From positions 186,001-250,000 of the forward strand of contig JAHDYR010000024.1 of NCBI GenBank assembly GCA_019828565.1: a DNA stretch of 64,000 nucleotides. Direction: 5' to 3'. Shown piece by piece: positions 10,064-20,451 of this stretch. The DNA comes from Carpediemonas membranifera (taxonomy: Eukaryota; Fornicata). Numbering within the stretch: the stretch's first letter is position 1; each line of letters opens with the position of its first letter. A program made the position numbers and the translations under genes. The notes below the pieces were generated by a model, which worked only from the letters and a program-made list of their open reading frames with translations, did no database searches and had not been told where the DNA came from.

Positions 10064-10395
10064 GAATTGCCCCCGTGCTCTCTCCCGGGCTCTCTCCCGG
10101 ACGTTCCCCCGTGCTCTCTCCCGGGCTCTCTCCCGGACGTTCCCCCGGGCTCTCTTCTCCCGGGGCTCTCTCCCCCGTGCTCTCTCTTGGACGTTCCCCC
10201 GGGCTCTCTTCTCCCGGGCTCTCTCCCCCGGGCTCTCTCCCGGACGTTCCCCCGTGCTCTCTCCCGGGCTCTCTCCCGGACGTTCCCCCGGGCTCTCTTC
10301 TCCCGGGCTCTCTCCCCCGGGCTCTTCTCCCGGACGTTCCCCCGGGCTCTCTTCTCCTGGGGCTCTCTCCCCTGTGCTCTCTCCCGGACGTTCCA
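10064..10395. repeat. CTCTCTCCCGGACGTTCCCC tandem array
   Basis: Units of CTCTCTCCCGG, GACGTTCCCC and GGGCTCTCTTCTCCC recur about every 33-35 bp with variations. Long frames on both strands here come from the repeat. Word content is related to the array at 1-345. Confidence 0.9.
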
Positions 10396-10425
10396 GAAGA
10401 GACAATGGCTATTTCTGGAATCCAA

Positions 10426-10681
10426 TGGACAGTTGGTGGCAGTATTGATGTTGTTTATGCAATTAAAGTTCCTATTGTTTCTTCTAGCTCGTTCCTTGTG
10501 TGGTTTCGTGGTTCCTTTGACTCGTTTGATGTTGTTAATGAGTATCATGGGCCATAGCGGCCGTCAGACGCTATTGATGTGTTATTATGCAAGCTTATAT
10601 CCTCAATAAAGCTCTATAGCTCATTGGCACTGAGAAAATAGTGGGAAGTCGGTTCCCACTATTGGTGCACTTTATGGCTCG
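10426..10681 (+). repeat. Repeat R, copy 1 (AATAAA-containing, with hairpin)
   Basis: Nearly identical to 15292-15547. It holds CAATAAAGCTC (a possible polyadenylation signal), then a hairpin with 11-bp arms AATAGTGGGAA and TTCCCACTATT (10637-10663), then GCACTTTATGGCTCG. Copy 2 directly follows OTU2, so R may be the 3' flank of the OTU unit. Confidence 0.8.
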
Positions 10682-10821
10682 ATCTCAATCCGCTGGTCTC
10701 CGACAGGCAAGAGAGCGAGACAGGAATAAATGAATGTATATCTGACTGTCTGGTCAGCTGCGCCAAGTCGATGGCTTAGTCAGTGTTTGAGTCATTCCCA
10801 CGACATATTTACTTCGTTCAT

Positions 10822-12209
10822 TTACTTCTGATGCTTTTCCTGCTCTCTCTTCTCCATCACGTCGTCATACTCGGCCCTCGTCAGCCTCACAGTTGTCATC
10901 CCGGCATCACGGATGTGCTCAAAGGCCTCAACGGGCAGCTTCGGCATCCCGTCCTCGCTGTCGCTGCTGCTGCCCAAGTCTGACTCGCTCTCGTGATAGC
11001 AGCGAAGGCGAATGCGTCTGCTGGGCTCCCTGGTCTTCATAGCGTCATAGAGCGGAGCGAGCCCACTTCCATTGGCCCCGCTACGGACACCCTCATCGGT
11101 ATCTCTCTCAGACATATCACACTCAACCTGTTGTGACTGAAGAAATGACAGGTTATCGACGAGGCTATCCTCGGCATCGCTGTCTGAACTCTCCTCATCC
11201 TCCCACTCTCCTTCCAGCATCTCCAACCCGGCCTCATCGTCAAACTCGCCCTCCACTGCGGTCTCCGGCATCTCTGCCTCGCCAGCTGTCTCGTCAAACA
11301 GCGCCTCATCGTCAGACTCACCCTCCCCCGTGTCGCCCCCCTCGGGCTTACGCTGGTCGTGGAGCTGGACCATCCTAATCCTGAGCTTGTTGTAAAGCCA
11401 GTCATCGAGCGTCGGCGGCACCAGGTCAGCAGAGCTTCGGATCTCCGGGTTGAGATCGAGGATCGTTGGGCGCCGCGTGGTCGTTAAGTGACTGGACGCC
11501 AACTGATGCCTGAACTGCTCATCGGTCAGGCTGATGCGCTTGTCCTTAATGACCTTACGAACCTTGATCGGATCCCTGGGCCTGCCAGTCCGTCTTTGTG
11601 TCTCAATCACCCGCTTCTTGAGCTGATTGAGATCGACATGCACAGTGGGCGCATAGCGAAGCTGGTTAACACTCAGCCCGACCGACTTGAGAGCCTGCGA
11701 GAAGGTGCTAGGCATCACAGCGGACATCGCGGATGGTGCCCCGGTGAATAGCAACCAGTCAGCGAGTTCCGGGGAATCTGGAGCTCGCTCACATCAATAT
11801 CGCGGGCTGATGTGGCAGTCATGCCCGTGTGGCTGATGATAAGAGCCAGCGCATTGTAGGGGAAGACTAGTCGGACAATAGCTTCCGATGCGACAGGCTC
11901 AAACTGCCCAAGCGGCTTGACATTGTCTCTGCCGGAGTTTCGGAATGAGTTGACGGCACTGAGAGTGACAGCAGCGGTTGCCTTGTTCAATGATGCAGCA
12001 AAACCGGGCACAAGCGATCTAACCTCCTCGGACCGGATCACGGAGAGCGCTTCGTCCTCGGTACTCCCTCGCTCACGTTGTACGAATTGAACGAACCGCG
12101 AAAGGTTGTTTGCGACCGCTTTCCGGGAAGATTTCTTACTGATGGTGCACAACCAAGCATTCTTCACAGCTTCCATGGTTGTTTCCATCTCCTGCGGGCT
12201 TCCTTCCAT
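10822..12209 (-). CDS. Uncharacterised protein, possibly a degenerate tyrosine-recombinase relative
   Basis: The frame starts at ATG 12209 (MEGSPQEMETTMEAVKNAW), runs to about 11775, then continues one frame over from the GGGG at 11771-11774 to TAA at 10822. The two parts join smoothly if one base is missing in that run, giving about 460 residues. The first 160 residues are helical and loosely resemble a recombinase core-binding domain followed by a box I region (IISHTGMTATSARDIDVSEL) without the catalytic Arg. The C-terminal half is acidic (Asp, Glu, Ser). No H-x-x-R or Tyr box is seen. The recombinase link is weak. It is divergent from OTU2. Confidence 0.4.
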
Positions 12210-12217
12210 CGATATAC

Positions 12218-12534
12218 GGATTTCAGACTTTCGTCATGCACAAAAATTCGAATCTCTCCAAATGCCCAAAACAGTGGTCAAAGCGTGTTCAGGGGTACAA
12301 AAGAGTGCCATAGGCACGTTCTTGCATTTCAAAAATATTCTAGAGGTCGTTCATAAATTCTCAGATGGCCAACAGTACGAAAGTCTGAAATCCATTTATC
12401 ATGAGACCCGACAAATTTGAAATCCATTTATCGGGTGGATACATCACTGTAGAGGGTATTCATGGATATAGGTGCCTTTTCGGTGCCGAGGGGAGTCAAA
12501 ATTTGAGGTCGTGCAGGCAGAAAGTCTGAATTCC
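12218..12534. repeat. Inverted repeats between divergent genes
   Basis: GGATTTCAGACTTTCGT (12218-12234) is the exact reverse complement of 12377-12393. A third diverged copy, GAAAGTCTGAATTCC, is at 12520-12534. They lie between the minus-strand gene at 12209 and OTU2. They could be a foldback element or a regulatory stem. Confidence 0.8.
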
Positions 12535-12667
12535 GTTTATCTCACCACTGCTTAGTGTTCATGGCAGACAACGGCTTCCTGGCGACGCCTGAGGTGTAAG
12601 GATTCGCTTGCCTCTGTGTTGTCGCATCAGCTTCGCTGAAAACGGGGGAACTGACCCGCGCATTCGC

Positions 12668-13325
12668 GCACTTTATGCTCGCAACGAGATTGAAATGGCG
12701 AACTTAAGAATAGAAAGAATACTGGCGGCTTTAACGTAGTAGGCATGTGCACAACACTAAGAAACATCAGTAAGCGGGCGCAGAGCATCACTAAAGCAAC
12801 AATAATCCCTAAACAACATCAATCATCATAAGTCCATCAGGACCATACGATATGAACAATAAATGAACCACAGAGCAGTATAGATGATTTGAGAGTACCA
12901 GGCATGGCCAGAATACCGCAATTATCGTCCGTTGATCCACGTGACCTCCATCTTGGTCGGTATCCAGAGAACGCCCGTCAGACGCTTGCAACGGAACATT
13001 TAGGGGGAGCATCCTGAATGGGGCCAGATTTGAGGGACCCTTGGTCTGACATGCCATGACCGAGTACTCTAGGGGCCTCCACAGTGCGTCCCGAGGTACG
13101 TTATAGCACCACAGACTTGGTGTGTCTTAGCCTGCACCGCCCGAAAGCTCGCCGGATCACTCCCCATACGTTATATCGCCATTCAGTCCACATAATGGGT
13201 GTTCTCGGAGCGATTATATCCCCCGTTTGTATGGTATAACGTTTCCGACACCCCGTTGCCTACGGTTACTGGCAATTTTCTCATCTCTGTTATATGTCCA
13301 TTATTGGGATATAACGAAGAGAAGA
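12668..13325 (+). promoter_or_regulatory. Conserved 5' flank of OTU2
   Basis: Nearly identical to 620-1276 upstream of OTU1, including GCACTTTATGCTCGCAACGAG. The TAGTGG/CCACTA hairpin is absent here; GCGCATTCGCGC stands in its place. Confidence 0.55.
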
Positions 13326-15219
13326 ATGACGTTCGAATTCCTTCACGAGTGGATCGAGAGCACCTCAGATGATGTGATTGAGGCCGTTATCACCGAATTC
13401 AAGGAGAAGAAGACAAACAAGGCGAAGAGTGCCGTTCTTCGGGACAAATTGCTCGACGAGAACGATATCTTCGATATAGTCGTCAATAACGGTACGTAAT
13501 TGGTGCAAATGTTTATATAGGGATCAACTTCAACCACCTGTGCTCATATTTCGAGATTCAGGGCGTGAAGAAGGCAGAACTCGAGGCATTGCTGTCTCAG
13601 CAGGTGCAGGATAAGACCTCGAACGAGATCATCGAGGCAACCTTCACGGAGAAGGAGATGAAGGCGTTTGAGTCGGCCGCTGTCACAGCCTTCAAGAACT
13701 CCAAGAGGGCTGAGTATGCCAAGGAGAATGAGGGCGCGCGTATCGAAAAAGAGGCGCTGAGTGTCAAGGTTCGGGCGTGGCGCAACGCGACATCCACCAA
13801 CGCGCTTGTGCGCGACCATGTCACAGCAATGGTTGCCAGGGTGCGCAGCAAGGAGGCAGACCTTGCTTACATGAAGCACTCCTGCCGCTCGTACTTCGAA
13901 GAGTACATCATCGCCCTGGAATGGTTGGAGACCCCCGCGGGAGAAGGTACGCCCCTGCTCCCCCCAGGTACTGGCGCTATCATCGATTACTATCACAAAA
14001 TTGTTCGAGGATACAAGAAGAGAGTCAAGCAGTTGAGGAAGAGCTTGACGGCAAAGAGTGAGGAAGTCATCACGCTGCATCGACGCCTTCTGCAGCAGCA
14101 GGCTGAGCGAGAGGCAGCCTATGACGCTGACAAGTCCATGGATGCATCACTCCCATGCAGCCCCATCCCGCCACAGTCTGGCACAGTCTCCAGGACTTCC
14201 TGTCCCCGACGCGATACGGACGAGCCCGAGGCCTCCATGTCTGTGAAGCGCAAGGCCCTCATCATCACGCCCGAGAAGGCCAGGCCAGAGGACTCGGAGG
14301 AGGAGTCAGAGGAGGAGGAGATAGAGGAGGAGGTGACTGTTGAGAAGAAGGGTGAGTCAGATGAGGAGGACGTGACCAAATGCGACGCCTGTATCCAGAC
14401 TGAGCCCGAGAAGGCCAGGCCAGAGGACTCGGAGGAGGAGTCAGAGGAGGAGGAGATAGAGGAGGAGGTGACTGTTGAGAAGAAGGGTGAGTCAGATGAG
14501 GAGGACGTGACCAAATGCGACGCCTGTATCCAGACTGAGCCCGAGAAGGCCAGACCTGTGACCTGCGAGACTGGAACTGAGATGAACGAAGGTGACGACC
14601 GTACCCCGACAGATGACAAGGATGTCCAGACCGAGGAGAGAGAGGACTGCCTGGACGAGTTCACACGTCACCTCCGGTCGAAGTTCAAGCCGTACAACCC
14701 CCAGGCGATGGTGACTGTGTTGGCCACTGCCTCAGGCATGTGTCTAACGAGCGTGACGTACCGACAACAGATTGGCGTGAGCAGCTTCAAGCTGCTGCAG
14801 GGATTATGCAGAAGCGCGACCTACTTCCGGCAGACTATCAGCTCTTTTACAGCCATGCCAGTTCAACAGGCAAGGGTGGCAAGAACGACAGTCTTCCATA
14901 CTGCCGGGACACCGCAATTCAGGTCTGGTCACAGATTCACAACGTGCCCATTGCATCCATCCAGGACGGCACAATCGTCTTCTTCCAGGGTAGAGACAAG
15001 GGTTACATCACCCTGACAAACACTAATGCGAGCATGTCCGTCATCCGTGTCATTGCAAACGTGATTGGCGTCAATGACTACATTTATATCTCCGGCACGC
15101 CAACTGACGTCACAGCACACGCGGAAGTGTACCATGCAACACCTGTTGAGCTGAGGAAGGCAGAATCGCACCTGTCTGCCCAACAGAACACAGAGGATGA
15201 CTGTTATTTTGTGGAATGA
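13326..15219 (+). CDS. OTU2: paralogue of OTU1 with a divergent OTU-like domain
   Basis: Exon 1 is 13326-13491, the intron 13492-13520, exon 2 13521-15219 (TGA). The first 240 or so residues are almost identical to OTU1. An acidic region with two 45-residue repeats follows. At the C5 run 14698-14702 the frame shifts; adding one base joins it to an OTU-like domain with GDGDCVGHCL (candidate Cys codon 14716-14718) and a candidate His in AEVYHATPVE near the end. Outside those motifs the C-terminal domain hardly matches OTU1. Sharp loss of similarity after a near-identical N-terminal half suggests cassette exchange or gene conversion of the 5' part. Enzyme activity is inferred. Confidence 0.6.
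14270..14539 (+). repeat. Two exact-length 135-bp repeats inside OTU2
   Basis: 14270-14404 and 14405-14539 each encode 45 residues starting PEKARPEDSEEE and ending CDACIQTE, and a partial third unit follows. Each unit has one C-x2-C pair (CDAC). OTU1 has only the first few residues of the unit. Confidence 0.9.
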
Positions 15220-15291
15220 GTCAGTAGTAAATGAATGAATTGCGGTGGCGTCGTGGTGCTGCCGTGGTGCTGTTGGCTTTGGGGCGCTGAC

Positions 15292-15547
15292 TGGACAGCT
15301 GGTGGCAGTATTGATGTTGTTTATGCAATTAAAGTTCCTATCGTTTCTTCTAGCTCGTTCCTTGTGTGGTTTCGTGGTTCCTTTGACTCGTTTGATGTTG
15401 TTATTGAGTATCATGGGCCATAGCGGCCGTCAGACGCTATTGATGTGTTATTATGCAAGCTTATATCCTCAATAAAGCTCTATAGCTCATTGGCACTGAG
15501 AAAATAGTGGGAAGTCGGTTCCCACTATTGGTGCACTTTATGGCTCG
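15292..15547 (+). repeat. Repeat R, copy 2
   Basis: Matches 10426-10681, including AATAAA and the 11-bp-arm hairpin at 15503-15529. It begins about 70 bp after the OTU2 stop and ends in the GCACTTTATGGCTCG box. Confidence 0.8.
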
Positions 15548-15625
15548 CAACGAGATTGAATGACGAACTCCGTCATCCGTGTCATTGCAAAAAGGTGATT
15601 AGCGTCAGTGACTACATTTATCTCC
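15533..15625 (+). pseudogene. Remnant of a third OTU unit
   Basis: GCACTTTATGGCTCGCAACG (the start of an OTU 5' flank) runs at about 15568 into CCGTCATCCGTGTCATTGCA, which matches the OTU domain of OTU2 at about 15039-15097. Almost the whole gene between is deleted. This suggests OTU units once stood in tandem. Confidence 0.65.
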
Positions 15626-15879
15626 AACTCATCTACAAATGCAAATATCGAGTGTCTCCCACCCCATCATCTCTGCAATCTCTGCAAAGACTGCCATGAG
15701 AACTACTCTGCAATTGCGGGAATCAAACTGAGTAAAACTGACTTGTGCTTGTGTTTTGGCGTGTCTTCGGTTGGGCTGTTGACTGACAGTGTTTATCGGC
15801 TGCTACAGGTTTCTCTCTATTTACAGATCTATTCACATCGAAAACTCGTTGTAATTTGCTATGTAGTATGAACAAAATG
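15626..15879. other. Intergenic stretch
   Basis: No supported gene, RNA or repeat is seen. Confidence 0.4.
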
Positions 15880-16930
15880 TCTTGATCCTTGCCGTGCAGC
15901 GCTTCATCTGCTCTAATTCACCATCAATGCGAGAATCAATGAAGTGCGCTCGTTGAATCCCATAAACAACGTCTAGCTCCAATTCTCCCTTCAATCGTTA
16001 ATGCTATACGTTTCGCCGGCGATACCGGCGTCGCTCGTGTGTTTTCTTCATCGGGCGTCATCTGAAATGCGCAGTTTATGCGGAGCCTGGTTGGCTGTAT
16101 AAAAGAGGTCCAGATGTGTATCTATCCCTGTATTGACTATCGTGCGTGGAAGAGCGGCGAGCTTCTGGAATCAACGGGGCGAATCTGCCCTTTGTATTCC
16201 GGCAGCGCACGGCCCTGCCACACACGTCCTAACTCGTCATTAAGGTCGTTAGTGACCCTACAAACACTCATGCGCGCATCATCTTACCTTTCATTAACGA
16301 GATTGGCTCTCGCACCGCCCCAAATGGCCGTATGAACCAGGCGCTTGCCGGTCGCAACCTTTCGTCATCAATAGAACTCTATGCTCGCCACTTCACTGTT
16401 CCAGCAGTGTTATATTGCCAATGGGGACGTTTCAGATGTCTGAGCGAGCGATACTGAGTAAAAGCCGACTTGATATTGATTAGTTGTGGGAAAAGAGGCT
16501 TATGCCATCTAGAATGAGCGAAAGCATGCTCAGATGGGCAAATATCTCGAATGCTGTCTTGCTATGAGCTCTATCACAGTCATTTCTGGATATATCCGAC
16601 ATTGCTTCCGTCATTACCATTTTTTTTCATGCAGGCGGCGTGACCTTAAACTGAACAATAACAATAACTCCCCCAATTGGAAGAGTTCACACCTGAAACC
16701 ATTATGCCTGAGGTTTCAGCCAAGGGCGAGTACATTGCCGTCTTTTTAATTCCAATAACTTTAACTTTTTTCTTCGCGTTGACCGCCCAAGAATGTTCTC
16801 CTTACACGACGGTCTGGGCATCATCGTGTAGTAATACTTGTGTTTACTCGGCCTCTTGGTTTTTAGTTGCAGCGTAGAAAAATTCCCTGAGCTGTGCGCT
16901 CATCAATAACGCCTCTCGACTCGGCCCGAG
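15880..16930 (-). pseudogene. Diverged, decayed relative of the 5250-6070 small-ORF region
   Basis: On the minus strand 15880-16010 reads a peptide with FIDSRID, matching FIDSRLND of the small helical protein. At 16166-16240 GGAATCAACGGGG...GTATTCCGGCAGC matches 5338-5385, and 16770-16930 resembles 5885-6030. Block order differs from locus 1. Multiple stops show it is broken. It precedes a hairpin and ACAGTATG, as at locus 1. Confidence 0.45.
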
Positions 16931-16957
16931 TCTTTTGCTAAAAATCTCGAGATCTGT

Positions 16958-17040
16958 TCTGTCCCCTTCGCAGATTTTTGTTGGATCACAAGCACTACTG
17001 GTGTAGATCAGATCCTGCAAAAAACTGCGAAGGGGACAGA
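16958..17040. repeat. Long hairpin at locus 2
   Basis: TCTGTCCCCTTCGCAG (16958-16973) is the exact reverse complement of 17025-17040; the neighbouring ATTTTTG and CAAAAAA lengthen the stem with one mismatch. Its outer word CTGTCCCC also starts the hairpin at 59058. Confidence 0.9.
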
Positions 17041-17220
17041 GCCAAAGTGGTCGAACTTGAAAAAAATGGCTCTCGTCGTCAAGAAGAAGTCACCCATACT
17101 CAGGTCACAGCTTAGCCCACAGTTAGCCATCAATGCAGTGAATAGAGAACTAGTACTGCTACCCAGCCATACCATTCTTATTTACTGACAGAGCCTGGTT
17201 CCTCTGATTAATTCAAACGT

Positions 17221-17296
17221 CTTGACTTAAAGTCAAGTTTTGGCCTTGACTTTAAGTCACAAAAACTTGACTTGAAGTCAAGGAATTGACAGTATG
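17221..17296 (+). promoter_or_regulatory. Short palindromes and ACAGTATG junction signal, locus 2
   Basis: CTTGACTTAAAGTCAAG (17221-17237) and CTTGACTTGAAGTCAAG (17266-17282) flank a third variant. AATTGACAGTATG follows, with ACAGTATG at 17289-17296. Retroelement sequence starts at the next base, 17297. Confidence 0.6.
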
Positions 17297-17595
17297 GACG
17301 CGGTCATGATGGCCTGTATGCGGCAGCAAGTTCATGTGTTCCATGCGTTCATGCGCCAGGCGGATGCTGCGCACCGTCAAGCTGAGGCTAATGGCCTCAA
17401 CCACTAATACTGATGTTGTTTCTGTACTTTGAGCGTGATCTGCGCGTTATTCGCGTTCGCGTTCGTTGTGACTGAGTGGAGAGTCGAAAGGGAGATTTCG
17501 GAGCGAGCAGTGCCTCAAACCCGACATACTGACCACTAGAGTGACGTCTTCGCTGCGCTCAGGCTCGCGAAGCTCGGCTGCGCCTCGCCGCTCGC
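17297..17595 (+). pseudogene. 5'-truncated 3' end of a family-E non-LTR element
   Basis: Matches 24728-25026: the last 36 codons of ORF2 (DAVMMACMRQQ...), the stop and the full 3' UTR with its terminal stem. The ORF2 frame is preserved from the ATG of ACAGTATG. The DIRS-C left repeat follows at 17596. Confidence 0.9.
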
Positions 17596-17756
17596 TGGCG
17601 CTACATCGTCAGTAAGGTTACCTCGGGTAACGGGCCCGGAGCGGAGGGCGATGTGATAGCCTCACTCCGGGCAAAAGGTGTTTCGCCGGTCAGGCGAGTC
17701 ACGCAGTTTATGCGGACAGAATGGCGCAAGGTTCGGATCCGCCGGATCCGACGGCA
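17596..17756 (+). repeat. DIRS-C split repeat A1
   Basis: Identical in length and almost in sequence to A2 (21260-21420). It starts TGGCGCTACATCGTCAG, ends CCGACGGCA, and includes the first 12 codons of gag (ATG 17721). Confidence 0.9.
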
Positions 17757-18255
17757 ACACGCTTAGATAAGCTAGAAGCTTCAATCAATTCCATGTCCGA
17801 AGCCCTGAACAGGCTTGCTCCTCCGCCTCCGCCAGAGAAAGAACCTGACGACGAAATGCTCGAAAGTTCCACCGTTGCTAGGTTCAATACCTCCGAATCG
17901 TTGGAGGAGGACACGATGGAGGACATAGATGCAACTCTGGCAGAGATGGACACCTTCTCGGAGTTACCAAGCAAGAGACCTCTCAAGGCGGAAGCGAAGT
18001 GGCTTCAACGCGTTGTCGTGATCACTAGTGCTCTCCCAGATTCCGCGACGAAACAACGTCTTCTTCTCGAACTACAGGCTCGTAGAATGGTCCTAGACCT
18101 CAAAGATGATAACTGGTCCGATGCCACGACCGAGCTGTTTCAGGACCTCTTCAACAGCACAGAAAGCAAGAGCAGCCGCACCATCGCTTACTGCGCAGCG
18201 AAGGCCCGCTCTAAGGGCAGGCGTAAGGACACCAACGGTAACATGGGGGGTTTCA
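17721..18255 (+). CDS. DIRS-C gag-like region
   Basis: The frame starts at ATG 17721 (MAQGSDPPDPTATRLDKLEA). It has a short coiled coil, a Pro-rich and acidic stretch, then a helical part (LQRVVVITSALPDSATKQR). The product role is inferred from position. The same frame stays open to 21077, but its middle part is the shadow of the RT in the next frame, so the end near 18255 is approximate. Confidence 0.6.
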
Positions 18256-20451
18256 CAAGAAGAAGAGAACATAACAACCTCTGTTCATCAATTCCCGTCG
18301 ATGAACGCGAGGTGGTGGTTATGGGAAAGGCTCGGCGCCTCGGACGAGGTGGTCGGCTGGCTCCGTCACGGCGTACCTATCAAGCTAACAGGCACTCCCC
18401 CGCCACCCACGCCACAACGGCGCCTGGACCCACGGCTCACCCCAAAGCTCGACGAGATGGTCCGACTTGGCGTGATCTCACCCTGTACCAGCGGGCAACT
18501 CCGGCACAGTGCCCCGCTCTTCGCGGTTGCAAAGGGCGAGCACGATGTCCGCCCGGTACACGACCTACGCGACCTCAACGCAATCACTGCGGAGACGCGG
18601 GTCTTCCGGCTCTTCGGCCTAAAACGAGCAGTGCGCAACCTCAAGCGCAACGACTTCATGCTCAAGATCGACTTAGCCTCCGGCTACCACCAGATGGGTG
18701 TGGCTCCGACCGACTCCACGCTACTGGGGATCGTCCTCCCGAACGGGCAGGCGTACAGATACAACACACTAGGGTTCGGCTGGACCGCTGCCCCGTTCGT
18801 GTTCCAGTCTACGTCCATCCAGCTAGCAAAGATACTCGCGAACCGCTTCAACGTGACAATAGCGGTGTACCTCGACGACTTTCTCATCTCACATCGGTCA
18901 CGTCGCCTCCTAGCAGACGCCGCTCCCCAAATAGTCGCGCTCATGAGGTCGCTGGGAGCTATCCCAGGGCTCAACAAGTGCATCCTAACTCCCACACAAC
19001 GCCTGGAGTACCTAGGAGTCACCATCAACACAGCCGCCGAGACACTGCAGATTTCCAAGGACAGAGCCGATCGCTATGCAACATCAATCGAGCAGGCCCT
19101 CAGGGCCGGCAGGGTCGATGCAACCGAGTGGCAACGCTTACTAGGCCGCCTCTCGTTCTTCGCAAGTACGACACAGTTCGCCAGGCTCCAGCTCAGATCA
19201 CTCCAGGCCCTACATCCCGCCTCGACGCTTCACATCTCGCAGCAGATGCGTCGCCAGCTCAACAGCTGGCTAGCGCTGCTCAGAGATCGTCCATCCAGAC
19301 CCTTCGCTCAGGCCAGGGCAGACTGGGAGATCAAGGACGAACTCCAGCTCTCGGTCGCATCCGACGCGTCCTCCTTCGCGTGGGGCGCCTGCCTATTCAA
19401 CGGCGACCAGGGCCGCTCGGCTCAAGGCCGCTTTCCTCCCGAGTTCCGAGACTCTCATATCGGAGTCAAGGAGCTCTACGCGATTGGCCAGGCTATCAAG
19501 CTCACCCCAACCCAGCGCACCAGGACCCAACTAGCTATCTTTTCGGACAACACCGCGGCCATCGCATGGGTCAACCGCCAGGGCTCCCCATGTCTCGCCG
19601 ACACGGCCATTCGACTCCTGCAGGATATCTTCACCACGGCGAACACGAAGAATGTCGATATTCACTGCTTCCATATCGCAGGGCACCTCAATGTCCAGGC
19701 GGACCGGCTGTCGAGATTCGCAAAGCTCGATTGGCACTCACCCCGCGAGGTACTCGAGACGATAATGGCCAAGTGGGGTCCGGCGGAGATAGACGTCACT
19801 GCATCTCCGGACAAGAAGCTCGCACTGCCAGGATTCGTCAGGAAAGCTTGGTCCCTCGACGATCACGGCTTCCAGCGCTCCTGGACCGGCGCCAGGATCT
19901 ATCTGGCTCCGCCGACAGCGCTTTTGGGAGCGGCACATCGTCGTCTGGAGAAGATTCGGACGCCTCAGACCCCGACTACGTCCCCTCGGACGTGGAGGTC
20001 AGCGGCAATACTCCTCTTCCCCGATCTCAACTCACCCGAAGTCAGAGCGCTGAAACGGCTGTCCCAACACAAGATGTATCTCAGAGTCCACTCCTCGCAC
20101 ATGCTCAACACGGAGCTATCCTGGACCGAGAGGCAAGGAAAGATCAGAATGATTGCGATGATCGTCAAGACCCGTTCGACGAACTCCTCCGCCACGACAG
20201 GCTATCTCACTTCCGAAACGAGTCATCGCGCCGCTCAGCGGCTGGCTGGGTCTCTAAGTTCGTCCTATCGCGACAGGCAGCCCTCTCCGACGCCGAACAA
20301 CTCAGAGCATTCCTCCTCGCTGAGGGCGAGACCACTGGCCCGCAGAGTATCCACAGAAAGGGCTACTGGATCTGTCAAGCGGCTCCACTCGTCTCCAACT
20401 GGCGACCTCCGCCAGAAGCCAGGCAGATCATCAAGAGTGCGGAGAACGTAG
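18250..20451 (+). CDS. DIRS-C reverse transcriptase-RNase H
   Basis: This frame is one base off gag and open from 18106 to 20451; RT similarity begins near 18290. Motifs: RPVHDLRDLNAIT, LKIDLASGYHQMG, LGFGWTAAPFVFQ and VYLDDFLISH (catalytic YLDD). RNase H follows, with VASDASSFAWGACL, KELYAIGQAI, IFSDNTAAIAWV and HLNVQADRLSR. The tail overlaps the start of the recombinase in the other frame. How translation enters this frame is not visible; frameshifting or internal initiation is possible. Confidence 0.9.
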   Translation, partial: VSQEEENITTSVHQFPSMNARWWLWERLGASDEVVGWLRHGVPIKLTGTPPPPTPQRRLDPRLTPKLDEMVRLGVISPCTSGQLRHSAPLFAVAKGEHDVRPVHDLRDLNAITAETRVFRLFGLKRAVRNLKRNDFMLKIDLASGYHQMGVAPTDSTLLGIVLPNGQAYRYNTLGFGWTAAPFVFQSTSIQLAKILANRFNVTIAVYLDDFLISHRSRRLLADAAPQIVALMRSLGAIPGLNKCILTPTQRLEYLGVTINTAAETLQISKDRADRYATSIEQALRAGRVDATEWQRLLGRLSFFASTTQFARLQLRSLQALHPASTLHISQQMRRQLNSWLALLRDRPSRPFAQARADWEIKDELQLSVASDASSFAWGACLFNGDQGRSAQGRFPPEFRDSHIGVKELYAIGQAIKLTPTQRTRTQLAIFSDNTAAIAWVNRQGSPCLADTAIRLLQDIFTTANTKNVDIHCFHIAGHLNVQADRLSRFAKLDWHSPREVLETIMAKWGPAEIDVTASPDKKLALPGFVRKAWSLDDHGFQRSWTGARIYLAPPTALLGAAHRRLEKIRTPQTPTTSPRTWRSAAILLFPDLNSPEVRALKRLSQHKMYLRVHSSHMLNTELSWTERQGKIRMIAMIVKTRSTNSSATTGYLTSETSHRAAQRLAGSLSSSYRDRQPSPTPNNSEHSSSLRARPLARRVSTERATGSVKRLHSSPTGDLRQKPGRSSRVRRT

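Noticed and set aside
10064-10395. Long Pro/Arg/Glu-rich ORFs on both strands over the tandem array
   Set aside because: They are open only because the repeat lacks stops; composition is that of the repeat unit.
1-10395. CRISPR array from regularly spaced repeats
   Set aside because: Units are contiguous satellite repeats without unique spacers, and the genome is eukaryotic.
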